From positions 6,776,682 through 6,840,681 of the forward strand of contig JAQFVV010012398.1 of the NCBI GenBank assembly GCA_028023455.1: 64,000 bases of DNA. Direction: 5' to 3'. This document shows positions 11,211 to 22,317 of the stretch, in pieces. The translations under genes were made by a program, and so were the position numbers. The first letter of the stretch is position 1; the number at the start of each line of letters is the position of its first letter. The DNA comes from Epiperipatus broadwayi. Lineage: Eukaryota; Onychophora; Udeonychophora; Euonychophora; Peripatidae. The notes below the pieces were generated by a model, which saw nothing but the letters and a program-made list of their open reading frames with translations, ran no database searches and was not told where the DNA came from.

Positions 11211-11368
11211 GAGTAGGCATTAGATAGGGATTTTATGCACAAGCCTTCTGGCATCCATTGATTACTCTGTTTAGCACAGGTGGCAATACTGTATGGAGAG
11301 TTTTGCTCTGTTTATTAACAATTAATGTGCTAGTATAGGAAATGTGATCATGTGATGTAGTTTATAGT

Positions 11369-12520
11369 GTTTAAATTGATTTAGGTCTTTATGGCTTGTT
11401 TATGTTGCATTGTGCACTTATTATCTGATGCTTAGATTCTCTATGTATTTCAATATTACAAGTCACAATTCACTCTTTTCAATTGTTAAATGTCAGAACT
11501 CAGAAAAAAGAGTTAAATACATGCCTCAATATATGAAATTCACTTTATACACACACACGCACGCACGCACGCACACACACATATATATTATTAGTTAGAA
11601 ATATGTTTTATTCTCTCCCCTCCCCCTCCAAAAGAAGGAAGAATGAGATAGATGTTCTCATGACATATAACATAGTTTGTATGTGAATATACTTTTAAAA
11701 CATAAAAGGAAAAGGGAAAATGAACACAGAAAAAATTTATGTATATAAAGATTTAAAATAAAATCTGGAATGGCTTAATATTTATTAAGTTGGTAATAAT
11801 ATTTTTAAATATTTTTTTAAATATGTAAATTATTTAAAATTAATATATATATTATTAAAAATGCTTTTCTTTTTTTCTTCAATCACAATTTTGGTTGTTA
11901 TATCTTATTGAAAATAGTGATTGGATAAAGCAATTTATAGACACCACACACTTTTATTTCAGTTTTACATATAACAGCCACAATTCTCATTACAGAAAAA
12001 AATATTTTATAGGTTTTAGTGTATTACCATCAAATTAAATAAAAGTTATTTTTTTTATATAAAATATATTTTATATATGCTATTTTTTATTTTTAATATT
12101 TGGATATTAAGCAATTGATTTTTTGTATTGAAATTTAAAAACTGATGAAATAATGTTGCCATATTTTCAGTATTTGAAATAAAATTTGTGTGCATTAATA
12201 ATTATTTACAAGGTTTTTGGGTATAGAAAGGCACATTTTTTAAAAAATAAAATTTTACTTTGACAAACAAAAAAACTTAAAACTTCATCTCTAATTTTCT
12301 TTTCTTTCTTATTTAATTAAATATCAAAATTGGGTAGTCATTTATTCATAAAATTCCATGAAAATGTATTTTAAAAAAGTATACTGACATCCATTGCAAA
12401 TCTTTGAAAATGTACTGAATCAATATAGTTTGAAATTTGATTCTCCAACACTGAATGACTGGTCAAATGGTAACTTTGAAGTATTGCATTCTCATATTGT
12501 ATTGTCATTGATACTTAATG
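11369..12520. other. Intergenic, microsatellite only
   Basis: An (ac/gc)n run lies at about 11552-11580. The rest is A+T rich with T and A runs and no supported gene. Confidence 0.5.
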
Positions 12521-12641
12521 ATATAATTCAAACAATTAAAAATCTCAATTTCTTCCTTTTTTTATAAAAACTTTATTTCTTGTATATAAAGTTTTTATAA
12601 AGAACAGAGGAAATTGAGATTTTTAATTGTTTGAATTATAT
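12521..12641. repeat. Small hairpin inverted repeat
   Basis: Arms 12521-12574 and 12587-12641 are imperfect complements (tataattcaaacaatt and its complement at the outer ends) around a loop of about 12 bp. It may be a MITE remnant. No clear flanking duplication was seen. Confidence 0.7.
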
Positions 12642-13015
12642 GGTTATATATAATGTATATTTTGAAAAGAAAAAAGGATGGAGTGGTGATTAGAGGGTTT
12701 TAAACAGAAGTAAATTGATTTGATACTTAATATTGTGCAAAAGTTGAAAAAAGAAGTTCCATAAAAGTATTTTAAAAATCAATTATAAAATATTTTTTTA
12801 AATAAATAAAATGTAAAGGTTTATTTTTTCATTTATGTCTACAAGAATATATTAAATAAAATCAAGAAATAACATTTTCCCCCAATAAAAACCGTTCACT
12901 TATTAAAATAAATATAAATTATTAATAATAAATAAATTATTTTTTGAATACTTAAGATACAGTTGTTTCTTCAGATCAAAGGTTTGTTGGGAAGAGCGAT
13001 TAGGTTCCAGGTGCC

Positions 13016-13862
13016 CTAAATATGTTGGGTGGGGGGCAATTTTTCTATCTTTTTAATTTTGTTCATCAAGGATAAGAAAAGTTCATGGTTGTTACTAATC
13101 AAAGTATTGAATATTAATTTGGATCTGATGGACCAGATTATAAATAATAAGAAAGCAGCCATCCTTATTGCTGGGAAGAATCCACTTTTAATGCCATCAA
13201 TTAGAAGTAATGGTGTATGCTTCTTCATTTTGGATATTGCACAGATCGTATTCCTGTAAGTTTGAAGTTCTTGACACTGTGAAAACAGTTGATTGACAGT
13301 TTAATTTGCATTAAAACAGAGCTGGAAAGTAGAATTTATTTTTGCAATTCTTCTTCTGTAAGAGAGAAAATGGTTTGTAGGTAGAGTGTCTAAGTTAATC
13401 TTTAAGATAAAATCCAAATATCTTGGCTCCAGATGCAAGTATTTGAATTTTCTGATGATGATGTTGTTGTAATGTTAAGCTTAGCAGGATTTGAAGTGCT
13501 ATTAATATGGATGAGGTTATATGCCTTCCAGAAGTTGATCTTCTTCGTAAATATGTGGTCCACTATGTTTATATTTTTATTAATTGAGGAGATTATAGAT
13601 GTAAGCCAATCATTCTTTTTTGGTGGAGGCCAATCAGTAGGGACAATTTGGGTGAAAAACATGGCATTAGAATAATTTGTTTTGAGATGATATACAGTAT
13701 CAAAAGATTTTTGAATAAAGAAGGTATTAATGGAATGTAGTGACAATCCATTGAACTTAGAATGCTTTTCCAGATTTCTTAAGCTGTTTTTTACTTCAGA
13801 TAAGCTTGGAACATAAAGAGTTAATTTTTTTAAATAAAGTTGATAGTGAAATTGATGACTGG
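13016..13862 (-). pseudogene. Unclassified LINE-type retroelement, 3' part of ORF2
   Basis: From high to low coordinates the - strand reads SHQFHYQLYLKKLTLYVPSL, then an open 114-residue part with TDWPPPKKNDWL and SNTCIWSQDIWI (13746-13402). A 70-residue part follows with AIRMAAFLLFIIWSIRSKL (13228-13016). The last stretch resembles the end of many LINE ORF2 proteins (a helical segment of the IWxxRxKxxF type after a zinc-binding region), and FSQCQELQ just before it fits such a region. Frameshifts and one stop separate the parts. It joins head-to-head with a reverse transcriptase piece on the other strand at 13878. The + strand frames here are antisense shadows. Confidence 0.55.
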
Positions 13863-13877
13863 CATAAAATAGTTAAT

Positions 13878-14420
13878 TCTAGGAAATATTAGCATGATAA
13901 TTAAGGACATTTTGGCATGAATCGACATATAGACTGGCTTTAAGCCCTATAATTTCATTCCCCAGGGCTCCCCACATAGTGCCCTTCTCTTCATAGCATA
14001 TATCAACCCTCTCCTTAAAAGTATAGAAAAAAAACTTCCTGACATTTACATACCAATAATTAACAAATCTATTTGTCATATTACTTATAGGGATGACATA
14101 TCAATTTTTCTTCCCTTAAAAAAATTTATTCCCAAATTAGCCTCAATTTTGAGAAATTACACCACTCAATTTGGACTCCATTTTAATTTGGATAAATCCT
14201 CTGCCTGAAAAATTAATACAGGCATTAATATAGCCTCCTAATTTACAGCCAAACCTCAAAATTTTCTTGGATTTCCAGTATTCAAATCCCATTCAGCTAT
14301 GAGAAAATCTATTTAAGAGATGATTTTCAATGTAACACAGAAAACTACCAATGCTCTCTCCAAAGTCTATATGTTGATTCATGCCAAAATTACAAGATTT
14401 TAGTCAAATAAAAAACAAAC
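13878..14420 (+). pseudogene. Reverse transcriptase palm fragment, inverted relative to its 3' part
   Basis: The + strand frame reads TGFKPYNF, IPQGSPHSALLFIAYINPLL (RT motif with PQGSP), CHITYRDDISIFLPL (the YxDD catalytic box, here YRDD), then FGLHFNLDKSSA and NFLGFPVFKSHSAM. In-frame stops occur at 14206, 14238 and 14314, so it is dead. It contains palm and thumb-side motifs only. It directly abuts the - strand segment that encodes the C-terminal end of a similar protein. Confidence 0.7.
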
Positions 14421-15231
14421 AAACTGAATATCTAAGTTAAATAAAAGGATTTACAAAGCTCTCTATTTAATATAAATATTTTATTTTATTTATTTTGATT
14501 TTGCCTAAAATTTTTATTTTTGATGTAATATGTTTTGGCTATAAAAGTAAATTTTAATAATGTTTCACTTAAAGCAATACAAAAGAATTTTTAATTAAAA
14601 TATTTTTGGCTTTGATAAATGTAAATTAAAAGAACAGATCAATTGTAATTTAATTATAAACCTTTTTTTTTAAAAAAAAAAAATTGTTAATACAATTAGA
14701 ATAAGATATCAGATAACAGGTGGAAATAAAATTGGAAAAACTTTGTTATGCTAGTGTACAAAACAAAAGCCAAAAAAGAAAAGACATTCAATGAATTACA
14801 GTAAAAGTACAATATATACTATATCAATATAAGCTTATTCAGTTATATGCTATCAAAAGAATGCAAATGAACAAACAATATAAATAACCAAAATATATAA
14901 ATATTAAAATTTGTAAATTTAATCAATTTTATGATCAACCAGCAATCATTTTTTCATCTCAGAACATCATACATAATCATGTTTATTAATAAAAAAATTT
15001 TTTTTTCATTTCAGAATACCATATGTAATTATGTTTCTTTAGGTTAAGTTGAAATTTTTTTTTTATTCATTTTGATATAATACAATATTGGTACATCAAA
15101 ATATTTTCTAAACATTGAGCTGAAAGTTTTACAAAATTCAATGTGAATGATAAAATATTCTTTTATTGCATTAGAAAGCTTAAAGTTTGAAGAGTTTAAC
15201 CAAGAATCTAAAGTGATTTATAATTTTGAGG
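14421..15231. other. Intergenic, no feature recognised
   Basis: A+T-rich sequence with several homopolymer T/A runs. The strings cagaatacca(t) and atgtttctttagg recur loosely near 14950-15060. No gene is supported. Confidence 0.45.
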
Positions 15232-15486
15232 TCAAGGCTGAAAATATGCATTTAATTTCTCTTTTATTTTTTTATACAGAATGTCCTCAGGAATTTTAGT
15301 GTCACACAATTGTTTTGCAACTTGTAAAATGTCCTGGCCAGCAAATAATAAAAGCGTAGATATTTTGAGTCTGTCTTCATCAATTTTATTTATTAGCTTA
15401 GAATGCTTGATATGCTCAACATAAATTTTCAATGCTGGCATGTTGTCAATATCAAACTCATGAATACTACTGGTGAAAATTGCCAT
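15232..15486 (-). CDS. Ty3/gypsy-type gag N-terminal domain, short intact frame
   Basis: An 84-residue frame from ATG at 15486 to TGA. It begins MAIFTSSIHEFDIDN and contains YVEHIKHSKLINKIDEDRLK and LLLFAGQDILQVAKQL, then CDTKIPEDILYKKIKEKL. This pattern (a FD..W-like start, Y-E-I, LL..G, P-E, Y..L...L) is that of the gag N-terminal domain of K02A2.6-type gypsy elements. The related piece at 61790-62062 aligns along its whole length. No zinc knuckle, protease or reverse transcriptase follows, so it is a fragment. The lack of stops over 84 codons could be chance or recent origin. Confidence 0.6.
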   Translation of the reverse strand: MAIFTSSIHEFDIDNMPALKIYVEHIKHSKLINKIDEDRLKISTLLLFAGQDILQVAKQLCDTKIPEDILYKKIKEKLNAYFQP

Positions 15487-17814
15487 TATTTATAATTACA
15501 CTACCAATTCACTGGCTAAAATTATTTATCATTAAAATGTACACAGGTTCATATTTCATAAACTAATGACTACAGCAATTCAAGTGTTGACTCATGCCAT
15601 TCTGATATACACAGAGGTAAGATTTATGTTTCTCAGCTGGGAATGCACTTGCAATAATTTAATCAAACTAAAACATTAACTAAAGTAAGAAAAACAGGTT
15701 TATTCAATTGCTAATAATGAAAATAATAAAATAAAATGAATGAAAAGACCTTAGCTTCTTTAAACAATTCCAATAACTGGTTACATGATAAATTTTTCTT
15801 ATACAGACAAATATTATATTTAAGTTCAATTATCTGTGTACATACCTTTATTTGGTTTTATACTTAGATATCCTAATCTTATTTGTAATATCAGTCTTTA
15901 ACCATTTGACTGGTTTCTTTATTCATTAGCATCCACATTACACCAGGTTGCACAATTATTGCTCCTACAATTTTATAAAATACTGCTCAGCAACAATAGA
16001 ATGTATCTGGCTATAATGATAAAGTTCACAATATATAGTAGGGCTCATTTATATATAGTGATTTTGCTCAATATCAAATCTGGATTTTCAGTTTTATGCT
16101 AATTTTCTAAAATACATTTGTATTTATAAAAATTTTAATCTATTATCCACATGTAAAGGTTTCATGTAAACTTTATTTACATTAAACATATATAAATTGT
16201 AATGATACAGGGAGAGACAAAGTTATTTATATTTGAATGCTTCATGAATTGTGATGCCAAATTGTAATGGTATAAATTGAGGATGGGTGAGAGAATGGTT
16301 CTGTTATGCTTTACAGATTTTAGGTATGTTAACTTATAAATAAAAGACTATATAAATATTAAAAGATTCTCTTTAAATGCCCTACAGACTTTGGTGGCAA
16401 AATTGTAGAGATATATATGGTATGATGAGTGAGGTGGTTTATTAATCCCTATGAATCAGAAAACCGAATTGTAATGGTATGAAAGGTGGAATGTTTTGGT
16501 TTGATAACCCCTAAATTGTAATGACATGAAAATAGGGAAACCAACACTTCAAACTAAAATAGTGCATAACTGGGAAGGAGAGAGAGAGGGTATATTGGTT
16601 CCTTAAATCATATGTATAAGAATTCTCTTATTGAAATGCCCTCTAAGTTTTGCACACCTAGATCATGTCACATAAAAAATTGACCTTTCAATTAAATAGT
16701 AAGCAAACAGAGAACAAGAAGCTTTTTCAATTATGGGTCATACTCTATTGACAATTGATATGGTAATGGTCTATCTTTTAAAATGTTACCTTATAACTAA
16801 ATAATTCAAATCTAGAACATAAACCAAAAGAATGTATCCAACTTTATTATCTCCTACCTAATACTTTACTTGTCTGCTCTCAGGATTTATCAGTAAAGAT
16901 AACTAATGAGGCTTGATTACTTGCCAAAAATATAAAGTAGTAACAAATGGAATATTTTATTGAATCTAATTTATACTTACAAATAACTAAATATAAAGAA
17001 TTTATTTAATATTTCCAAATTATTAATGTTATATAATATAGATGCTTATTAATGTTTGTGCAAGTAATCATTCGTATTTAAATATTCTAGGAGTAAAAAT
17101 AATTAAGTTATCAAAATCAAGTATTGAACCATGATCCACATGTACAGGTAAATCCTCTTCATTTTTATGCCCACATAATGCGGGCATGAATTTTCAAATT
17201 ATAAACATCCAGTTTTAGCTTAATATTAATGAAAATCTACATAGTCTATGTATTCACTTTTTATACCTTCACTTCCATCCTTCTTTTTAGTTTCAGAAAA
17301 GCTAAGTTTTATTTTTCTAGGACACAAATGAAAAATTTTATGATAATTTTTGTGATCAAGTAAATTGAATTTTTTTGTCTTTCTCTCAGTTTTTTTTTTT
17401 TGTTAACGTAACAATATTCACCCTGAAAATTACATCGGAAAAAATACAAGTTTATACTGCTGTAATTAGTCGAATGAACGTCATTGGGAGCCGTTGGTAA
17501 ATATTTATTTTTATATATTTTTAAATTATTATTTGAATTTATTTTTTAACTATTATTTGAATTTATATTTATAGATCAAGTGAAATGAAAATCAAACAAG
17601 ATCAACAAACTTCTTTATGTTTTTTTAAATACTGTGACATATAGCATTAATCTGAGTACTTACAATATATATATAATGTAGGCATGCATAATTATTAAAA
17701 AATGGAGGTAACAAAATGTATAAAATTTAAACTAGTATCAGCACTATAGTTATACAAGCAAATTGATCTGAAATAGAAGCTTGAAAGTGTTTTCTAATTT
17801 TAGGCTGAAAGATT
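15487..17814. other. Intergenic, with degenerate repeats of an attgtaatgg motif
   Basis: Between about 16250 and 16530 the string aattgtaatgg(t/a) recurs at irregular intervals of roughly 50-200 bp, as in an old decayed repeat. Elsewhere I see no gene or RNA. Confidence 0.4.
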
Positions 17815-18085
17815 GATAGCAAATAAGAGTGAATAATAGCTGCTGGAGAAAAGATCTATTTGATTTCAAAAAATTGAGATCCAAAAGTCTTCACTGATAA
17901 AAGCTTTAAGCCAGATGGTAGTTAGAGTTATGGATGGGCCAGCATTCGATAGAAAATTAAGTGCTATCATTTAGCATCTTTTGATTATTCATGCTTACAT
18001 AAGATAGAAGAGTAGGAGTCAAAGGATAGATTTGCTATTTAAAATTGATGTGTAGGTAGAGATCATGTGATGTTTGTTGGTATTT
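17815..18085 (+). mobile_element. Family A hammerhead repeat, old decayed copy
   Basis: It holds diverged versions of the family segments: ctgctggagaa, agatccaaaagtcttcac, tgataaaagc...aagccaga, then gatcatgtgatgttt at the end. The ribozyme region (about 17877-17935) has lost both the core (CTGATAA) and the GAAA box. No clean flanking duplication was found, consistent with age. Confidence 0.6.
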
Positions 18086-20575
18086 TAGCAAAATAAATTC
18101 TTGATTGAATATTCATGTTTTATTTTTCAGTTAATTATCACATATGAAGGGCAATCTACAATTCATAAAACTATGAATATCAATGGTTGCTTGATTTCAA
18201 TACATCTAACTCTCACGCTTTAGGGACATTCCATCAATCATTAGCTGTAACTTCTATTGCTTGTTTGTTTTCAGAATCTCTAGTAATAATAAGGAAATGA
18301 ATATATAAATATTATTAGCTATAAAGTAAAGAATAATCTGGATTAATGAGATCATTATTAATGAATTAACTCTAAATATAAAAAGCAATAGCAAGTCATT
18401 GATTATTATGCTATTATGCAGTTTTACTTTTAGGGGAGACATCATATTAGTGTTTGTTCTAAACCCATAGTTTCTTTTGATTATTTTATATTATTATTAC
18501 TATTTTGTTAAAATAAAATATATAAATACATTTTTAAATCATTTAATTTAACGTGGTTTTTTTTTCAATGTTCATAAGGTCATCATGAAGGAAACTGTTG
18601 GAGTAGTTATAATTAATAATTTGTTTGAGAATAATAGGGCAGAAAAATTACAAAATATGTCAATGCTTTCAATATTAACCTTGAAATTTTAAAAACATTA
18701 AAAATGCTCAAGTATATATAGAGACTCATATGCAATTAAAAATATTTTTATATAAATTATTCATATAGTCTATCAATGCCACCTACATATAAGCAATATA
18801 TATATATCTTCTGCATAAATACATACATATATTATTATATGTTCTAAACATTATTCTTGCAGTTTACATTCATTAATCACTACCGTCTGTTATTCACTGA
18901 TTGTTCATGCTTACAATAGATGATTCTTCAATAGAGTGAAAGTATCGACCAGAAGTCCATCAATAGAAGAGAAGCATGCTTAGCACTGTCTCTGAAATGG
19001 CAGTTATAACTCATTTGCATCAATTTGTGTAAATTTCTATTTCCGTTTCTACAACGCAGTTCTAACAACAGCAGCTATGAGTATGAGAGCAAGTAGTCAC
19101 TTGAAAGCGCTAAGCTCTATAATTTAACAGTTTTATATTTTAGTAAAATTTCGCTTTTAAACATATATTTTCTAGCTTCATTATCTGTGCATACAGCGCA
19201 TATATATATATATTAATTACTTCTTAAGCAAATATTTAAGTATAATCAGATTTACGTAAACCAATGGTGAAGAAAGTATTGCACGTCTATGAAAATTGAG
19301 CGTGTAATGTATTTTTGTTTTTTAATTTTTTACAACAATATTAAAAATATGAAAGTCATGAAATTAAAATGTTAGAAAACATTGTACTAACAGAATGATA
19401 GCCACAAACTACCATCAATAATATTTGAGAACTTTTTGTTTACAGCATCCTACTGCTTAGTTACTCTCCCCATTTTCATAAAGAAAACTTAATATATTTG
19501 CATACAATGCTAACTAAATAAAGCATTAGATACATGGCATGACTCATATTTTTTAGACACACCTGTATAATAAAATATAAACAATTTTTACTAATTTAAG
19601 TAATGTACCATAAAAAACGCTTAGACATTTGCTTGCTATATGAACTTCATGATCCATTTAAGAAACTCTTCCTTTTGACTACAAGCATTTGTTTAAAGAT
19701 CAATCCTAATACTCAGGGAATAATGAAATAATGCTTTATAGTTTAGCTTTTGATTATCCTTTTTTAATTGTCTCACTGTGTTGACTCATCATCATAATTC
19801 AGTTTACTAATTTATCAGTAAAAAAAATCACTTAAAAATATGTTTAGTATTATATAAGTTTATATATTTAAATGTACATTTTGTGAGAAATTAATTTATC
19901 TAAGAAAGTATTTAAATCCAAGAGAGAATATATCAATATCACTCTATATAAAGATGTTTACGAGAAACTTTTCATATTTATATTTATCATTATAAAATAT
20001 ATTTTTGTTAGTGTATATATATCTATGAGGTATTCTTATTTATATCTTTAAAATAAAGTCATTTATTGATATTGTTCCCATGTGATATTTGATAAAACAA
20101 AATTCATATCCAGAATTACTCTTCAATAAAACAAGTCTATACAGATATTTTTTGTATTAATATTTATAGAAAATTTATTATACCTTGATTTTAATTTAAT
20201 TATACCTTGATTGTAATGTAATTATATATAATTTATCTATACTCCATAACATAGAGTCATATTATATTACAAGTAATACAAAAGTCATAAATTATGACTA
20301 TATTGTGGAATATGTCCAATTATTCTATTAGCTTTGCAAATTGCATTATTTACATGTATTGCAAAATAGTTATTTTGATTAAATCAAATGATACGATCTT
20401 TATGATGTGTTTTATATGCAAAGACTGAATGACTACAGAATATAGTTTTTCAAAATATCGAACTGTGAGATAGTATTGCATTTTCTATACTTATATAACA
20501 TTATTAAGACAACATTTAGAAAAATAATCTATATAAGTGAAACTGTGAAACATTTTCATAACAAGGTATAGTATA
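18086..20575. other. Intergenic, no supported gene
   Basis: A+T-rich sequence with short tata runs (18800, 19200, 20015). No coding frame beyond chance length and no clear repeat. Confidence 0.5.
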
Positions 20576-20815
20576 TAAAATTTTAATAGCAATTGTGTCA
20601 GTACCCTTTTGTGGAATGTCCCCAATTCACTTATGTAAGAATGTGAGCTGTCATTCTTATTATATGAATAAAGAAAGGTCTGTTCTATAAATCTGACTCC
20701 AACAAATTTAAAAAATTTAATGAAAACCCCATAATAGACTGATTTTAGCAGTTTATAATAAATAACTTAATCAAAAGCTCTGCTTAAATCAAAATAAATT
20801 ATAGCAATTTGTGAT

Positions 20816-20820
<5 letters not shown>
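20576..20820 (-). pseudogene. Trace of a CR1/jockey-like reverse transcriptase
   Basis: On the - strand, IYFDLSRAFD resembles RT motif A of the (F/D)LS-AFD type, followed after about 50 residues by a GDIPQKGTDTIAI-like stretch where a SGVPQG box would be expected. There are stops and frame changes. An (aat)n run lies just beyond at 20820-20848. The match is short, so this call is tentative. Confidence 0.35.
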
Positions 20821-20852
<32 letters not shown>

Positions 20853-20857
20853 AACAT

Positions 20858-21184
20858 AAGTATATTGTCTATACTGAACTTAATGCAATTAGAAAGGATT
20901 TGAACTCAGACTGTCAAGCTTTCTTCAGCCATCTACTCCATATTATACAACTGATAAATATGACTACATAATGTGAAAAAGATAAATGATTTCCAACATA
21001 TGTATTTCATGCTGAACCAGCATTCACCAGTTGGTCCAAATCATCATCTACCACACATACATGTACATAATCAGTGCTGGTTTAGCACAAAATACGTTTT
21101 ATTATTGATCATTTATCTTTTTCACATGATCATGTGTGGAGTGGATGGCTGAAGGGAACTTGAAAGTCTGAGTTCAAATTCATT

Positions 21185-21185
<1 letters not shown>
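20858..21185. repeat. Family C-related palindromic repeat
   Basis: The arms are imperfect complements: atttgaactcagact and cagccatctactcca on the left, and tggatggctg and agtctgagttcaaat on the right. The middle holds catgctgaaccagcat / gtgctggtttagcac. Shared strings tie it to the repeats at 23396, 35379 and 55290. A sequence like a Pol III A box (tggctgaaggg, 21146-21156) and a weak B box (agttcaaattc, 21171-21181) lie near its right end, only 14 bp apart. Confidence 0.6.
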
Positions 21186-21253
<68 letters not shown>

Positions 21254-21254
21254 T
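21184..21254. repeat. (CTA)n microsatellite
   Basis: A pure cta run of about 23 units follows directly after the family C-related repeat. Read on the other strand it gives a meaningless poly-Ser frame. Confidence 0.95.
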
Positions 21255-21272
21255 TGCTAAGATAGCATGGAT

Positions 21273-21678
21273 AAACAAAGGCAAAACTTTCCATACAGTA
21301 GTGCCACCCTGTGCCAAACAGAGTAATCAATGAATGCCAGAAGGCTTGTGCACAAAATCCCTATCTAGTGCCTACTCATCCAATATCCCCAGACTAGTTT
21401 CTGGCTTGTGGCCATCATCAGTGAGGAGCCTTGGATCTGAGAGCACTGCCGAGATCTTACGATCTAATGCAACCCTCCAGCAGCCACCTTTTAACTCTAC
21501 TTTACTACAAAACTATGAGAATGAAATTGAAAACATTGTTAATATCTTCAATCTAAGCTCAATAGCTTATATAGTATATATAAGCTTATATAGCTTATAT
21601 TGTATGGAGAGATTTGCATTTGTTTACAACAATTATGTGCTAGTATAGAGATAGTGATCATGTGATGTTTAGTGGTTT
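21273..21678. mobile_element. Family A retrozyme-like element with canonical hammerhead
   Basis: One - strand monomer is joined near 21590 to a short + strand end (tgtatggagag through gatcatgtgatgtttagtgg), so this too is a partial fold-back. It is flanked by 13-bp direct repeats with two differences, agatagcatggat (21260-21272) and aaatagcatagat (21679-21691). Its ribozyme (21378-21436) is the best preserved in the window. Confidence 0.8.
21378..21436 (-). ncRNA. Type I hammerhead ribozyme, fully paired stem II
   Basis: On the - strand: ATCCAA, GGC, TCCTCA, core CTGATGA (21415-21421), stem II TGGC with GCCA closing loop CACAA, GAAA, stem III C-TA-G with the closing A-U pair, GTC, then TGGGGA, TA, TTGGAT. 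All invariant bases are present and all three stems pair. Cleavage is predicted after the C opposite 21392. The two-pair stem III is typical of Penelope and retrozyme hammerheads, which often work better as dimers. Confidence 0.85.
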
Positions 21679-21691
21679 AAATAGCATAGAT

Positions 21692-22239
21692 TGTTGAGGG
21701 TCGTGTGAAAGTCTGAGTTCAAACCCCCTATAATTGTTATTTATACATTTAAAAAAATAAAATGAATAAATAATCGAATGGCTTTCTTACTTGAGAGTTC
21801 CTAAAAAGTTCAAGTGCAGAAAATGTCAGCACTGGAATCAAACCAAGAATCTAACATTCCAGAATCTGATACTCTATCATTGCATTAAACCACACAAGGG
21901 AATGTAAATAATAATATGGTAAGTAAAATAAAATCGCTTAATGAAAGATAGCACGCACCACACACACACAACTGGAAAATATATAACACCTTTTAAATTA
22001 TTATAAATAATATTATTTATAATAAATTAAATACGCAATATATATATAGCTTAGGTAATGAGTATGCGCTTAACAAATTATTAGTTACAATAAATTAAAT
22101 AATAAACTATAACAAATTATTTATTATTTTCAATTAACTTTCAAATTATCCTTGAAACAGATTTAAAGAGAAATTAATAAAAGTTCGATGAAATTATTTG
22201 TCCTTTGCTTGGGGCAGACCTAGATATTAACCTCTAAAG
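21692..22239. other. Intergenic, no supported gene
   Basis: A+T-rich sequence. The string gtctgagttcaaacccc near 21709-21725 resembles the end of the family C-related repeat. Confidence 0.4.
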
Positions 22240-22317
22240 TATAAATAACAGTTTAGAACGTTCTTCAGCTACTATTCGATGTTAAACATTCTACTGACCT
22301 TTTTTGCAAAAGTAAGT
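22240..22317 (+). promoter_or_regulatory. Candidate core promoter, first exon and splice donor
   Basis: TATAAATA lies at 22240-22247. A TTCAGC initiator-like box follows with its A at 22267, 27 bp downstream, and then an ATG at 22279-22281. The frame after it, MLNILLTFFAK, ends at 22311 directly before GTAAGTATA, a strong donor. If spliced to the acceptor at 26950 the frame would stay open into the downstream gene. However, the downstream ATG at 26972 has the better context (CACC before ATG) and gives a clean signal peptide. This segment may therefore be a 5' leader exon of that gene, the first exon of another gene, or a chance assembly of motifs. Confidence 0.35.

Larger units (their letters stand above)
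9842..11355. mobile_element. Family A retrozyme-like composite: two tandem (-) monomers and one (+) monomer
   Basis: Two direct copies on the - strand have their cleavage sites at 9963 and 10419, a spacing of 456 bp. A short spacer (10796-10816) and one full + strand copy follow, so the second and third copies form a palindrome of about 1 kb. The composite is bounded by a perfect 13-bp direct repeat, tgtagtttatagt, at 9829-9841 and 11356-11368, showing that it integrated as one unit. Each monomer holds one type I hammerhead motif. There is no ORF, so the element must depend on enzymes supplied by another element. Multimeric copies bounded by cleavage sites are the expected trace of rolling or jumping reverse transcription of a circular 456-nt RNA. 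That mechanism is an inference from known retrozymes. Confidence 0.85.

Noticed and set aside
13029-13675. + strand frames at 13029-13259 and 13433-13675
   Set aside because: Antisense to the LINE C-terminal segment, which has recognisable features on the - strand.
21146-21181. A-box and B-box like pair suggesting a tRNA-derived SINE
   Set aside because: The boxes are only 14 bp apart, closer than in tRNA promoters, and the B box is imperfect.
21130-21330. 66-residue poly-Ser frame on the - strand
   Set aside because: It is the translation of a (cta)n microsatellite plus the edge of a family A element.
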